A DNA stretch of 64,000 nucleotides from Psoroptes ovis (GCA_002943765.1 PQWQ01000030.1:64501-128500); one strand, 5' to 3'; shown: positions 23,921-35,887, counted from the stretch's first letter. Numbers and translations: made by a program. Notes: generated by a model not told the origin, from the sequence alone.

Positions 23921-26378
23921 ATGGAATCTGAAACATTCAGGTGAGTCTTAAAAAAATAAATATAAATTAAATAAAATAAACTCCATTCGGGTTATTCAGG
24001 TAAACGGGTTATTTTCGGTCGACCTAAATTTTGATTTTTCAAAATTAAATTAATTTGAACTTTTCTCTCCTCTCTTTGATCAATCTCCATGGTATTTTCC
24101 CCATGATGTGTTTGATGTTCATCCCATCTCATCATTTCATGTGGTAAAGGTAACCAGTACATGTTCTGAATATGATAATCGTAAAGAGAAAAAAGATGAA
24201 CATCTTTTTGATTACTTGTTAAATTTCAATTTTTGCTAACCAAAAAATATGTATTCGTCAAACATTTGTCGAAGCATCATTCAAAGCATTATTTGATTTT
24301 TAAATTATTTTGTTTTTTTTTGTTTTATTTAAAATGTTGGACAGTGATATGGTCCCGATTGAAGAATCAATCAATTCTTCATTCAATGATTTGGCTGCAA
24401 TTTTCGATACGAATGATATCGACAAAGTTATTGCCAATGCTGAAGGTAAAAGTGAAAAAAGTCTTTATCATAGCGGTATGCGGGCCAAAATGAGTATGTT
24501 GAAAGCTGCCCTGACTTTGGACCCTAAAGATATGGCTGTGGCTAAAAAATCAACACAAAAATGTTTGAAATTATGTAATAAATTGCGTAAAAAGAAATTT
24601 AAAAAATTAACAAACATGTTGACCAAAAAAAATTATGGTGATTTGTATTCGGATTTGGAATTACATGCTGAATTGACCTATGCAATGGTCACTGGTTGTA
24701 AATCGGTATTGGCCTTATTGAAATGTACCAATATGAAACGTTTAGCTAAAATCGCTTATCATTTTGGTATTTGTGTCAATATTATTGCGTAAGTTTTTTA
24801 TAATAATTTGATAAAAATAATCATTTTCAATTATTATGACAATTAATTATGGCAATTAATCATGTGTTTAGAAAATGCCGTGACATTTTCGAAAAACGAA
24901 CAGTTTGGGAAAGTCCAGTATCGAAAGCTAATTTCGAAGCAGCTATTCGTCTGGAACGTGGCATTCGAAATCTTATCGTTAGCTTTTTGCCACCAAAACT
25001 ATTGAAAATTGTCAACTTTTTAGGCTTCAAAGGTGTTCGTGATGTAGCATTCAGTGAATTGAATGCAGTCGTTTATGAGCTACCTGGTATTTATAGTTTA
25101 ATTGGTGAATTGGTGTTGATTTTCTACTGGCTTTACATTGAAATGCATGGCTGCCTTGGTCCTGCTAATGTTGCTGCTATGCAAAAATTGATCGATACAA
25201 AAACATCTAAACATCCAAATGTATGTACTAATTAAACTTGACAATATGCTTTTTCTATTTTTTTGATGAACATGTTTAAATGCATTGACAGAGTGTGCTC
25301 TACAAAATTGCTAAATATAAACTCTTGCAAGTGACTGGCAATGTACCGGCATCGAATGATGGTTTCAAATCAATAATTGAAAAAGAATTTGAATTATATC
25401 ATAAAATTGGTCATTGGGAATTGATGTGGACAAACAGCGTATCATGTGAATGGGATGAATCGATTAAATATGCAAAATTGCTGCGAGAAAAAACACTTCA
25501 TTCACCTGCAATTGTAACATTTTTGGAAGCAATTTTCCGCTACACCAAAGGTGTAATGCAAAATGATCAACAAATGTTGGATGAAGCAGCAAAATTATTC
25601 GAAACTGTACCGACATTGCGTATTCGTTATCTTGGTAAAACAATGACATTGGAAAAAGCTGTCATTGTTCAATCGCAACGTTTTTTCAAAAATGGAAAAA
25701 TGTTGGTCGCTCCTGTGTTGGTAAGTGATAACTACTGCATAATAATAGGCTACAACAATGATCGGTTATAATCACTTATTTTCGAATTAGGAATCAATGT
25801 ATAATATAAATTACATTTATTTGCTCAATGGAAATGATGCCTTGGCACAAAAATGGTTCCAAATTGTTGAACGTGATCTTAGTACTTATGCTAAAGATTC
25901 TGGTGATCGTGAAAAATATCTAACCTTATTGTTCTACAAAGGTGTCATTTTGAAACACATGAAAAAATATAATGAAGCTGTAGAATGTTTCAATACAATT
26001 ATGACCGAGTAAGTTTATTGTTATTATGCATTTTAGTGATCATATTTTTCAATGATATTTTTGTTTGTGGCTGTACACAGAGAAAAAGTATTCCAAAAAG
26101 ATAAATCAATTGTACCGCAAGCTCATATGGAAATCGGTTTAATTCGTATGTTGGAAGGCCAAAAAGAAGAAGCTAAAAGCATTTTGGAAATGGTCATTAA
26201 AAATTATTCAAAATATGTAAATGAAAACATTGTTCACATTAAAGCATATGCTGCATTACGTGCATTAGGTGTCAGTACTGATAAAGATGCTGAAGTTGAA
26301 GGTGAAGATTTAGAAAATCTTGATGGTATCGATGAATCATCCGAAGATGATGATGATGATGATGATTTGGATGATTAA
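23921..26378 (+). CDS. Tetratricopeptide repeat protein 39 (TTC39/IML2 family)
   Basis: Six exons: 23921-23940, 24345-24788, 24872-25220, 25292-25720, 25791-26008, 26081-26378; 585 aa, usual length for TTC39 proteins. I start at the ATG at 23921 (MESETF), because the 20-nt exon ends in a GTGAGT donor and joins in frame at the acceptor TTGGACAG before 24345. An in-frame ATG at 24334 lies in the intron. Family features include the LYHSGMRAKMSMLKAALTLDP N-terminal helices, GHWELMWTNSVSCEWDESIKYAKLL, KTMTLEKAVIVQSQRFF and C-terminal TPR-like repeats (ALAQKWFQIVERD, YNEAVECFNTIM). The C-terminus is an Asp/Glu run. TTC39 proteins are cytosolic scaffolds linked in vertebrates to lipid metabolism; the role here is unknown. 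A TATA box lies upstream. Confidence 0.85.
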
Positions 26379-26735
26379 ATCCAACATTTTGAATAACTGA
26401 GAATCATTCGATTTCGAATGCCCGAAGCAAATCAAATTTTCCATATCGAATTAATTAAGGAATAATTGAAAATCTCAATTTAAATTTTGATATTAAAATC
26501 AATCAAATTTTGATTCAAAATTCAAAACCAATGATTCAAATTTAATAAAATTTGTCATTTAATTTTCAAATTTAAATTATTATTTCGAAATCGATTGCTG
26601 AACATTGTTTTGATGAGTTTTGAAGATTTCATCATTTTCAAATTTTTAAGGAGTTGATTTCATTCAATTTCCAGTCATAGCTTGAAGTCATGAACTTGTG
26701 CTGTTGTTTTTCAAAATGCAAAAATAAAGAAAATA

Positions 26736-26815
26736 TTAGATTGTCCGATAAGTTCTTGCCGTTTTTCTCATGATTCCCTACGATGTAATGGGCAAAAACT
26801 TTTCGGACAACCTAA
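26736..26815. mobile_element. Hairpin MITE copy 14 (core class b, inverted)
   Basis: TTAGATTGTCCGATAAGTTC / AAACTTTTCGGACAACCTAA arms after TA at 26734-26735. Core CATGATTCCCTACGATGTAA. It lies about 360 bp after the TTC39-type stop codon. Confidence 0.85.
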
Positions 26816-27562
26816 TTAAAACTAAAAAATTACAATTGAAAAGTTCAAGATGGCATATTTGAACACAAAAAGGAAAATATTTGAAATTTTGTCATCCAAT
26901 CAATCATCGAGATTGATTGATTAAATTGATTAATAGGAATGCCAACACGTGTTTGTCGTTATTTTTTAATTAAATCGAAAAATATGACAATCAAACCTGA
27001 ATTCAACCAATCAATTTGTATTGTTTATATTCGATCAACCATAGCAATTCTTAATTCACACTTTTCTTATTAAATGCTATTGGCGCTGATTAAGCTGTTT
27101 ATGTTTATGCTTTGGTGATATATATTTTCTGGTATATCATTGAACGAGCAACAAAATGACAAAATGAACACACGTTTTTACACGTTCGACGAGGTTCAAC
27201 CTGGTGTCATGATGCTGCTGGGCTGATTTATTTATTTTCATATATTTAACTCTCAATTCTCTTTTCACATCAAGCAAATTCCATTTTCCAATTATATATA
27301 AGAAGCAAGCCTAGAGCTTTATGTGTTCCAGAAACGATGATTAATCGATAATTTACTTCATATGGCAAAAATTTCTAAAATCTTAAATATTTTAACCCGT
27401 TCTAAATGTACAAATTTTTGATGTGATAATTGATTTTGTATTTGAATCCACAACAACGATAACGACTGAAAAATTCATTAAAATACCATTAATATAATAC
27501 ACATTATTTTCCATTATGCTTGAATTTTACTCAAAGAAAAATAAAAATTGAAGAAAATTACC
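26816..27562. promoter_or_regulatory. Upstream region of Lys-rich secreted protein gene
   Basis: TATATATAAG at 27294-27303, preceded by CCAAT, is a possible TATA element about 260 bp before the start codon. Nothing else supported. Confidence 0.3.
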
Positions 27563-28794
27563 ATGAAATTGCATGTAAGTCTTAAAGATGAACATTTTAA
27601 ATATTTGAATTTGTCAAGTAAATGACCTTTTAATATTTTTGACCCTGACTTTCTAAAATCAGATTGTCATATTGGGTCTGCTAATCAACCTGATGATTTT
27701 TACAGAATCATTAAGGCTTGATAGCACTGCAGTGAACAATATTGATCCACAACAATCATATCCAACGAAATATGATAATCAAAAAGCTACAGATTTAGTT
27801 GCAGTCCCAACATTGTCATCATTAATATTGAGTGATGACCCGACTAAATTTGTAATAAATAAAAATAATGATCTAATGGTGGCTAGTTCCAAGAAAAAAT
27901 CGGAAAAATATAAGAAAAAAGAAGGTATGAAAAAAAAGAAAAAGAAAGGTAAACATGTGAAAGAAAATTGGAAAAAAGGTAAACACTATGATAATAAAGA
28001 ATTTAAAAAGAAAAAGAAAAAAAGTGGCAAGAAAAAATATAAGAAAGGAGGCCATGATTTTAAAAAATATGGTAAGTTGATGCATGATTCAAAGGCACTT
28101 TCATTCAGATTTAATTCCAATAAATCATTATTTTTAAAAAACAGGCAAAGAAAAAAAAGGTAAAAAAGGTGATGGATTTAAGAAAAACGAAAAATATGGT
28201 TACAAGAAAAAAGGTGGAAATGGAAAATCTGGTGGCAATAAAGGAGTGAAAAAATACAAAGACAAAGGTGCCAAGAAGAAAGGTTTTAAAAAAAGTTATC
28301 ATAAAGTAGAATGGGGCAACAAGAAGAAGTATCATGATAATTGGCGGTGAGTATTTCGGGCATCTTGCTCTGTCAAATTAATTGATCGATTGTTTCGTTT
28401 GAAAATAGTGACAAAAAATGGAAAAAGAACTTTAAAAAATGGAAAAAGCATCATGATTATAAAAAGGGCAAAAAATATAAAAAGAAAAATGATAAAAAAG
28501 TAATTAATTTGTTGTTGTTTTATTTGAATGAACATATATTTACACATATCTGAATCATTTTATTTTTGTCCATATGTCTAGTGGTTTGAAAAGAAAAAGA
28601 AAGGCAAAAAATACAAGAAATACGGTAAAGGAGCACATAAAAAATTCACCGAAAAGAAAGATTCAAAAGGTATGAAAAAGAAAGGTGGAAAATATGGTAA
28701 AAAGAATGGAAAAGGTAAAAAATATGGCGGAAACGATGAAAAGAAATATAAAGAATCGAAAGCTGAGAAGAAAGGAAAAAAGAAAAAGTATTAA
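27563..28794 (+). CDS. Secreted lysine/glycine/tyrosine-rich protein, unrecognised family
   Basis: Five exons: 27563-27574, 27663-28071, 28145-28346, 28409-28499, 28582-28794; 308 aa. The first exon codes only MKLH and joins to IVILGLLINLMIFTES, giving a convincing cleavable signal peptide. After a ~70-residue Ser/Asn/Thr spacer, the rest is almost entirely Lys, Gly, Tyr, His, Phe and Trp in short irregular motifs (KKYKKGGHDFKKYGK, WKKFKKWKKHHDYKKGKKYKK-like), with very few acidic residues and no cysteine pattern. All junctions have GT/AG and stay in frame, so this is a real gene, not repeat noise. It could be a structural secretion (cuticle, glue) or a polyanion-binding protein. No function assigned. 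Confidence 0.8.
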
Positions 28795-29076
28795 TTTGGG
28801 TGCATCATTTGCGTCAAACAAGAATCGTAATTTCAGTAATAATATGGTCACTTTATTTTGAATCGAATCGAATCATAATTATTTGTAATAAACGACCAAA
28901 TTTGTTTAATTTGTTGGGAGCATTTTAATTATTTTTGAATGTCATTTTGCCGCATTCACGACTGGTAGTCATTCTCTGTCATTCTTCAAATTGTAATCAT
29001 TGATTTGTAAAACTTGAGAATTTCATCAAATAAATTTTATTTATTTAATATTTTATAAGTTTTTTTGTTGTTCTCT
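28795..29076. other. Intergenic between convergent genes
   Basis: About 280 bp between the stops of the Lys-rich gene (+) and the 160-aa membrane protein (-). AATAAA-like signals near 28888 and 29030. Confidence 0.4.
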
Positions 29077-29753
29077 TCAATGCCTTCGTTGTCTTTGTTG
29101 AATGAAATTCCTACATTTGACCAATCGAGTGACAATCCAACGTAATGAAAATATGGATGAATTTTGATGATGATTTGGATGATGATGATGATGATGATAA
29201 TGTCCAATCATTGATGAACGCTTTTTCCTACCAAAATATATGGACAAGTGTGTTTTAATGAACAATACATATTGTATAATGGTAATTAATGTTGTTATTA
29301 TGCCGGACAACACACCAAATATGAAACATGATTTACTTATGACCATAATCCAATTTATAATTATGATACCAATTAATGCTAAGCAGGATATGAAATAAAA
29401 AAAGAACATTTCATATGTTTGATGAGACATGATTCTAATAATAATAATCATAATTAAAATGACTGGAATGGTCGCCATCATGACATTCACAGTTAATTGT
29501 TGTTGTCATTGTTTTTGCTTTGAAATTAAATTTTGCAAAAACCAAAAAAGCAAATCCATCAAACGAATCAAAAATAAAAGTATTACAATTTTGACTGTGT
29601 GTCATTTCATATAAATATCAATCATAAAATAAAAGTTAAATCAAATAATAACTCACCACATAATTCAAATAATTTTTTTCTTTTCAATTTTTTCTTAATT
29701 ACTGGATCTTCATCATCCACATTTGTGATTATTATTTTCGGAATTTTAAACAT
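29077..29753 (-). CDS. Small multi-pass membrane protein, cluster member 1
   Basis: Two exons on the minus strand: 29753-29657 and 29462-29077; 160 aa. Exon 1 codes a charged N-terminus (MFKIPKIIITNVDDEDP, KKKLKRKKLFELC) and ends at a GTGAGT donor in phase 1. The acceptor ATTCCAG joins it in frame to hydrophobic stretches starting VILIMIIIIRIM, then FFFYFISCLALIGIIIINWIMVI and FIFGVLSGIITTLITIIQYVLFI, suggesting three or four helices. The tail is His-rich and basic. The longer uninterrupted frame continues to a non-ATG start; I prefer the spliced model because it has an ATG and good splice sites. Family not recognised. The next genes to the right look similar in build. Confidence 0.55.
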
Positions 29754-30337
29754 TTATTTTTTGTTGAGAAGATTTATTTTTCTTAAATCAATGCAATCAA
29801 TTTATTTAGATGAATAATTTGTTGGCCTTATCATAACTTGTTAAAACCAAACAACAACAAAAATGATAATTTTGAGCCAAAATTATGAATGATATCAATC
29901 ATTTTTGATCAAAATTTGTTATTATTAATGAAAATGAATGATGAGATAGCCACAACTAATAATTAATAATCAATGTCAATCATTTTGACAATGGTCAAAT
30001 ATGCAGACTTCGTTGAGGATTCACTTTTTGAATCAAATCGCTTATTCATATTAAAACAAGGTTCGAGAAAATTTAAAAATTTTGAACAAAAAATAAACAA
30101 AATGTTTTGGTTGTAGTCGAAATGAACCTCGGCGAATAAATGATTGTGAATGGAAATGCTCGGTAAAAAACGAATCTGAACCACACTGGTCAGTCAGTAA
30201 CTATATATGATAATATTAATTGTATCAAATGGTTAAAAACAATATATTTTTCTGTGTTTAATATTTATTATTCTGACAACAAACAACAATAATCTTCAAC
30301 GCTCTAATGATCAATGAACAAAATTTAGAATGAAATA
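29754..30337. other. Intergenic
   Basis: No feature seen; A/T-rich. Confidence 0.4.
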
Positions 30338-30420
30338 TTAGGTTGTCCAGAAAGTTTTTGCCGATTTTCAAATGATTTTCTACGATGACACTGCTGGCAA
30401 AAACTTTCCGGACAACCTAA
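30338..30420. mobile_element. Hairpin MITE copy 15 (core class b, inverted)
   Basis: TTAGGTTGTCCAGAAAGTTT / AAACTTTCCGGACAACCTAA arms, TA at 30336-30337 and 30421-30422. Core AATGATTTTCTACGATGACA with a 3-bp insertion. Confidence 0.85.
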
Positions 30421-30784
30421 TAGAAATATAATGGTATAAAATTGGTTACATAATAAATAAAATAATGTTTCTTTTTGTGGTGGTCCTATCCAATAAATTG
30501 TTTATTCAAAATGTTGACCATACACAAAACATATATTTGTCATAAATTCTATTGGTTGGTAACCATGTGATACATGATTAAAATAATAATAATCATAATG
30601 ACAATGATGAAAATATAATGGAATAAACAAAAATAAAAAATAATCAAACTAACCAAAACAACAACCGTTATTCACATATGCTTAATGATAAACTTGATTA
30701 TAAATTAACTAAATGAATGAAATATGAAAAGCCAGAAATGAAAATTTTGACCAAATAAAGGAAAATGTCACATGAAAGAATCTA

Positions 30785-30864
30785 TTGGGTTGCTCGAAAA
30801 GTTTTTGCCGATTTTCAAATGTTTTTCAATTAGTAAATCGGCAAAAACTTTCTGGACAATCTAA
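30785..30864. mobile_element. Hairpin MITE copy 16 (core class a)
   Basis: TTGGGTTGCTCGAAAAGTTT / AAACTTTCTGGACAATCTAA arms, TA at 30783-30784 and 30865-30866. Core AATGTTTTTCAATTAGTAAA. Confidence 0.85.
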
Positions 30865-31339
30865 TAATAATTAAAGTTCATACCAGTTATTGACAAATTT
30901 CATTATATTTCATACACCAGAGCCCTTTAACTATTTGTTCATAATTATTCATAGAAAATTTTCCATTTTCATAATGGGCATCTGTTTTGTTTTTTTGAAT
31001 TAATTATCATTGATAAATTTAAGCAAAAAGGCAAGAGTTTCGATCGAATTATTGCCCATAAAATGGGTTAATATTCTGCATCCATTTTGAATAATTGTAT
31101 CAATCAAAAATACAAGCAACAAAATCGGATAATAAAGTAAATCTATATAACCAATCACAAAAAATATTCAAAAAGCTAAAGACATTATGTGGACATGCTC
31201 ACACATTTTCGAGGTTATTGTACCCGTGATATAATTTTCTACCATTATTATTATCAATGCTTTTGTCGATGATTCTTGAGCGGAATTTTCTTTAATTTTA
31301 TTTTGTTATGAATCAATTATGATGTGATATGAAATAAAT
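30865..31339. other. Intergenic
   Basis: No supported feature apart from being the 5' flank of the next gene. Confidence 0.35.
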
Positions 31340-31844
31340 ATGCTGAATAATTATGTGGTCCTTGTTAAAATAAGAAATTGCTTAGAATGTAATCGAAATC
31401 ACTGATATTAATTGGCTTATTGATAATTATTTATTTTTTATTTTTTAAACAGCCATCATACTAATCATAATCATAATTGTGATTTCAATCAGTTTATTAA
31501 TATTATATTTACTGACATCGATGACCATTATGATGATGGATTATTATTATAATAATAATACAATCGAAATGATCGAATCCATCGAATCAGCGCCATTATC
31601 ATCATCGAAATATGATAATAATTTATTTAAATTATCATCCATTTCATTTATAAGGCTATTGATCATCGTCATTGGCATGATTATGATATTATCAGTAATG
31701 ATTTGTTTATTTTATGGTTATTATGCATCAAAAAAACATAAACAACATCGAAAATATGATCATACAATTAAATCAAATCGTAATTATCGTTTGAAACAAT
31801 CGCAACTGATTGATCCGTTATCATTAACCATCGGTTTACAGTGA
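31340..31844 (+). CDS. Small two-helix membrane protein, cluster member 2
   Basis: Two exons are proposed: 31340-31388 and 31453-31844; 146 aa. Exon 1 (MLNNYVVLVKIRNCLE) ends in phase 1 at a GTAATC donor; the acceptor TTTTTTAAACAG joins to IILIIIIIVISISLLILYLLTSMTIMMM, the first helix. A Ser/Asn-rich loop follows, then a second helix (LLIIVIGMIMILSVMICLFYGYY) and a basic tail (KKHKQHRKYDH). Exon 2 is well supported by its strong acceptor and open frame; exon 1 is the best available candidate and less certain. No known family recognised. It shares the phase-1 intron ahead of helix 1 with its neighbours. Confidence 0.5.
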
Positions 31845-31983
31845 CAATCCAATCATCATCATGGAATCATTTTATTATTTTAGATGGATTTTTACTTTTG
31901 AAAAAGTATTCATACAAGTAAATATTGGTAAATCACACTTTTTTAGATAACATTTCATTGGTTGAAACAAAACCAAATGATCA

Positions 31984-32648
31984 TCATTGCTTATGAATTA
32001 TTTGTCTTTCAATGCTAACCATAACCCTTTCATTATTATCATTTCTGTTGGAACATTGTCTTATCAATTTTTTGGATGATGTTTTTGGCATTGTTGCCGT
32101 TATTGTTGTTGATGTTTGTGCTGCTGATGCCAAATCATCGCACTGAATATTATCATCGATTATTTTAGTTGTCGTCGTTTCATTATAGCAATCTTTGCAT
32201 GAGTCCAAAAATGGGAACGAAATCTTGAATTGATCACGTAATAGATAACAAGCGAATGATATTGATAAACATGCAGATGATAATGTTAATAATGTCAGTA
32301 ATTGTATTATCAAATTTGGCCAATTTTTTAAATAATGATTCAAATAATCATTCAATATTCCTTCAGAATCTTTTAAAAGTGAGCTCATCAACCAGGCAAA
32401 TGATACCATCAATGAAATAATCAATATGAAGAATATGAAAGCTATGAAACGAACGAAAAGAATAAATTAATTATTTATTTTCATATGATTCATACCAATC
32501 AAACCAAATACATACCAAACACTGCAAATACAATGAATATATGTTTTTGATGATCATTCAATTTCAATTTACCATTATTGGTTGATGTTGTTGTAGCTAT
32601 TGATGATGTTGTTGTTGCAGATCTTACTCTTGCTCTAACATTATCCAT
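31984..32648 (-). CDS. Small two-helix membrane protein, cluster member 3
   Basis: Two minus-strand exons: 32648-32516 and 32441-31984; 196 aa. Exon 1 begins MDNVRARVRSATTTSS, a Thr/Ser-rich basic N-terminus, and ends HIFIVFAVF at a phase-1 GTATGT donor. The acceptor TTTCATAG continues the same hydrophobic helix (AFIFFILIISLMVSFAWLM). A second helix is IIQLLTLLTLSSACLSISFACYLL, followed by a Cys pair (DSCKDC) and a Thr/Ser/Asn-rich cytosolic-type tail ending RQIIHKQ. The intron (74 bp) splits helix 1. Family not recognised. It converges with cluster member 2 (139 bp between stops) and lies downstream of member 4 on the same strand. Confidence 0.65.
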
Positions 32649-32967
32649 TGTAAATGTTTTTAGATGAGTGTTTGTCTTGAATTTTTGTTTTTATTTGATT
32701 TTGTTTATTTTAAATTCTCTTAATCATCCTACACTGTAATAATAATGCAGTATTGCAAATATGAACGACGAACATATTTCTTTGTTTGCATTCATTCAAA
32801 TATGAATATGATAAAGGATGACATTGTCATTTTGCCAAAATGTATAAATAAATAAATAAAATATCAAATTTTGATTATTATTTTAATTTTAAATTATCTT
32901 TCAAATAAGTAAAGAAAATAAGAAATAATCAATCGAAATAAATGATTGATAAATTCATTTTCGAACA

Positions 32968-33614
32968 TTAAACATGTAAATAATTAGGATTGATAGTGTT
33001 CGATGGAGCTGTCATTGATGATGATGATGATGATTTTCTTCGCTGATTTTCATATGCATTATTTCGTACAGCTGTCAACCAACAATCGGAACCGACCGAT
33101 GGATTTTTGATTACTTTTACATTTGATGAATTGTTTAAATTATTACGATTGGGATCAACTGAACTATTTCTTCGTATGAAATCTTCAGTTGGATTTATCG
33201 ATTGGAAACGTTCAATAGGAGGTGGTGGACGTCGACCAAACACATAAGGTGATGATGCCATCATAATACCGGATGCAATTACAATAATAATCATAATCAA
33301 TATCGATATGAATGTATCAATCCAATATGATTGATGACATTTTGAATAATTTTCATCAAACTTGAATTTAAATGCACGTATTATAAGACACATCATTAAA
33401 ATGATAACAATTATTATGTAAATCGATGCTATTAGTATTGTCAAAATAAAAATTGAAATAACGAATCAATCAAACTTTCTAGAAACAAATCAATTCAATC
33501 AAAATAATCAATCAATTAATTACATGCAATTTTATATAAAAATTTTTGCCGCTCTCGTTTTTTTATTTTTTTCAAATGTGCTGCTGTCGTATCGACTATC
33601 AGGGTCTTGACCAT
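32968..33614 (-). CDS. Small two-helix membrane protein, cluster member 4
   Basis: Two minus-strand exons: 33614-33524 and 33428-32968; 183 aa. Exon 1 codes MVKTLIVDTTAAHLKKIKKR..., a basic N-terminus ending FLYKIA, and stops in phase 1 at a GTAATT donor. The acceptor CTAATAG joins in frame to SIYIIIVIILMMCLIIRAF (helix 1). Helix 2 is FISILIMIIIVIASGIMMASS, followed directly by a Pro run (GRRPPPPIERF), Asn/Ser-rich sequence and the C-terminus NPNYLHV, which could be a PDZ-type ligand (inference). Without the spliced first exon the frame has no ATG before helix 1, which supports this model. No family recognised. Confidence 0.6.
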
Positions 33615-34402
33615 TTTTTGTCATCAAAAACAAAAAAATCATTCAAATATTCTGTTGTCTGAATCGAATAAACTTTATCAAATGATTAAAATTAATACAA
33701 TTAACACATGTTTTTATACTTTTCCCGAATATTTATTTATTTAAATTAGACAATTTTGTGCTACAACAAAAATGAACATGACAGAATGAATCTGCAGTGA
33801 ATATTTCAAAGAAATAAAATTCATCCAACAAAATACATATAATTCCGTTGATATTTATTTTAATAATCATTATTATTATAAGTGTTATTCATTGCCAATG
33901 ACATCCACATCATTGAATTGTATTTGCCTTCGATATAATTTAGTTGGTTTAATTTATTTCAATGAAATTTCAATGGCAATCAAATGTGTAAAACATACAA
34001 AACACATTTGGTTGAAAAACTTAGAACAAAATTGAATGAATTCAATGTGAAAACAGAAAATAGTCGAAAATATTTTTTTGGTTAAAAGAAATTTCCGCCA
34101 ATAAATTTCATTGATTTTTGATTCATTAATTTCATCCATCTACATTTCAATTTAAGAATTAAATTGATTTTTACTGCTTTCTTAATTTTTGTGTTTAGGT
34201 GAAAAAAATGTTCATTAAACCACTGTAATGAGCAGCTACACCAGCTATATTTCACCATAATATACCTGAATTGGTCATTTTCATTCGTAATTTTAAATTC
34301 TGATCATATTACATGAATGATGATTGCCTTCATTTTTCTTGCCGTTTTTTTCAATGATCATATATGAAAATAATTATTCAAAGTTGCTAATAATTGTTAT
34401 TA
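33615..34402. other. Intergenic between divergent membrane-protein genes
   Basis: No gene supported; A/T-rich. Members 4 (-) and 5 (+) diverge from this region. Confidence 0.35.
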
Positions 34403-34521
34403 CCAGATTTTAAGTTTCCATTCGTAGCTTTAAAAATGAATTTCATAGTTTTCGATGTGATTTGCAATTGTTAAATTACGAAAATCAATTTTAAAACTAC
34501 GAATTAAAACTTTAAACCCTG
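34403..34521. mobile_element. MITE with CAGGGTTT-type ends
   Basis: A 119-bp imperfect inverted repeat ending AAAACTTTAAACCCTG, with TA at 34401-34402 and 34522-34523. The right end (CTACGAATTAAAACTTTAAA) closely matches the element at 59355-59516, and the CCCTG end resembles the Tc1-type element at 1253-2163. Non-coding. Confidence 0.65.
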
Positions 34522-34918
34522 TACTTTATTGAAGATACAAGTTGGTTAATTTATTACAACTGTTAAAATGCAACTGTAATGTAATTCAATTGAAAAAATA
34601 ATAATACTGCATTATGATGATGATCATTCATGTTCATTCAATATATTGAACGTCTACTAAAATCTTTAGCAAGAATGTATTCGAATTGATTGCAAAACCA
34701 AAACAAAACAACAACATAACTAAATGTTGAACGTGCCTCTTCTTCATTTTTTACATTAAATATTTGTTGTTAATATCGTCTGAATATTTTGGATGTTTAT
34801 TTGGTCAAATTATTTTTATTAATTAATTCGATACTCAAATGATATTAAAAGGTAAATATTTGATTATATCAAAGATTTAATTCAATTCTATGATTTGATC
34901 TGTCTTCGATTCAAAAAG

Positions 34919-35317
34919 ATGCCGTTATTCCGCCAACAATTATTGACCAACGATCCACGTTATCGTTACATTGTTACATTATGTAATTATTTTTTAGCCA
35001 CACTTTTTCTTGGTATGGTCATTGTGCTATCTGGTGTAATGTTGATGACATATGTTGAACAGAAAACTCATCAAGATGAATATGATCAAGAAAAAGTTAA
35101 TTTGGCCCGTATTCTTGGAATTATTTTGCTGATTGGTGGATGTTTATTTTTATTGGCATCATTTATTGTGTTTATTGTTGCATCGATTATGTATGTACGT
35201 ACCCGTAGTGAACCACCACCACCATCAACTGCTGGATCATCACCTGATTCACCATCAAGTGCCCAAACATTACAATCACCTGGTACTGCATCAGTTGTAT
35301 CAACTAATCCAGCTTAA
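34919..35317 (+). CDS. Small two-helix membrane protein, cluster member 5
   Basis: Single-exon frame of 132 aa from the ATG at 34919 (MPLFRQQLLTNDPRYRY); a non-ATG extension upstream was not used. Helix 1 spans about residues 17-46 (TLCNYFLATLFLGMVIVLSG) and helix 2 about 65-93 (ILGIILLIGGCLFLLASFIV). Between them is a charged loop (EQKTHQDEYDQEK). The C-terminal tail starts RTRSEPPPPSTAGSSPDSP and is Pro/Ser/Thr-rich. The Pro run directly after helix 2 recalls member 4. The base composition of this exon is less A/T-biased than its neighbours, as expected of real coding sequence. No family recognised; an additional 5' exon is possible. Confidence 0.7.
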   Translation: MPLFRQQLLTNDPRYRYIVTLCNYFLATLFLGMVIVLSGVMLMTYVEQKTHQDEYDQEKVNLARILGIILLIGGCLFLLASFIVFIVASIMYVRTRSEPPPPSTAGSSPDSPSSAQTLQSPGTASVVSTNPA

Positions 35318-35887
35318 ACATTATTAAGACATTGATATTCGAAAACGTATTTAAACTTTTAAAATTTTGTCTTCTGCCTTAAGAAATTACGACAAAACAA
35401 TTCACAAGTCGCAAAAGCAATTGAATTTCATAGTTCAATTTGTTTTCGACTTGAATTTGATTACAATTTTTATGCCTTCATATTTCTAAATCTGAACACC
35501 AATTGATTCAACCTAAAATGACCATTAATTAATTCATTTCTAATCAAATAACCCTTTCAATCACCGCAACAAGGCAACTTGATAACTTTAGATGATTTTA
35601 TTCAACTTAGTTAATTTTGCTGAAATCATTTTTCTCGATTATTGATTAAATTATATTTGATATATCATCTAATCTTAATTGGTTAATTTATTTCTCTTAA
35701 AACAAGACATTGTAATGAGTCTCCATCTATGAACGAAAGTTGAAGAAAACGAATTGAAGAGCGCATCAACGCCCCCGATCAATTGGCTGCATCAACAACA
35801 ACATTTTGATTATTTACATCAAAAAATATTTGATTCAATTCCAAAATTTGATTGAAATTTCATTTTTTTACGTGGCAATTTTCAACA
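35318..35887. other. Intergenic between tandem genes
   Basis: 3' flank of member 5 and 5' flank of the ATP6AP2 homologue. Nothing distinct seen. Confidence 0.4.

Noticed and set aside
24310..24344. Upstream extension of the TTC39-type exon to in-frame starts at 24310 or 24334
   Set aside because: The splice from the ATG exon at 23921 onto 24345 gives a better start, and the extension is the pyrimidine-rich end of the intron.
29463..29490. Unspliced start of cluster member 1 at a GTG codon
   Set aside because: A GTG start is unlikely in a nuclear gene; a spliced ATG exon fits in frame.
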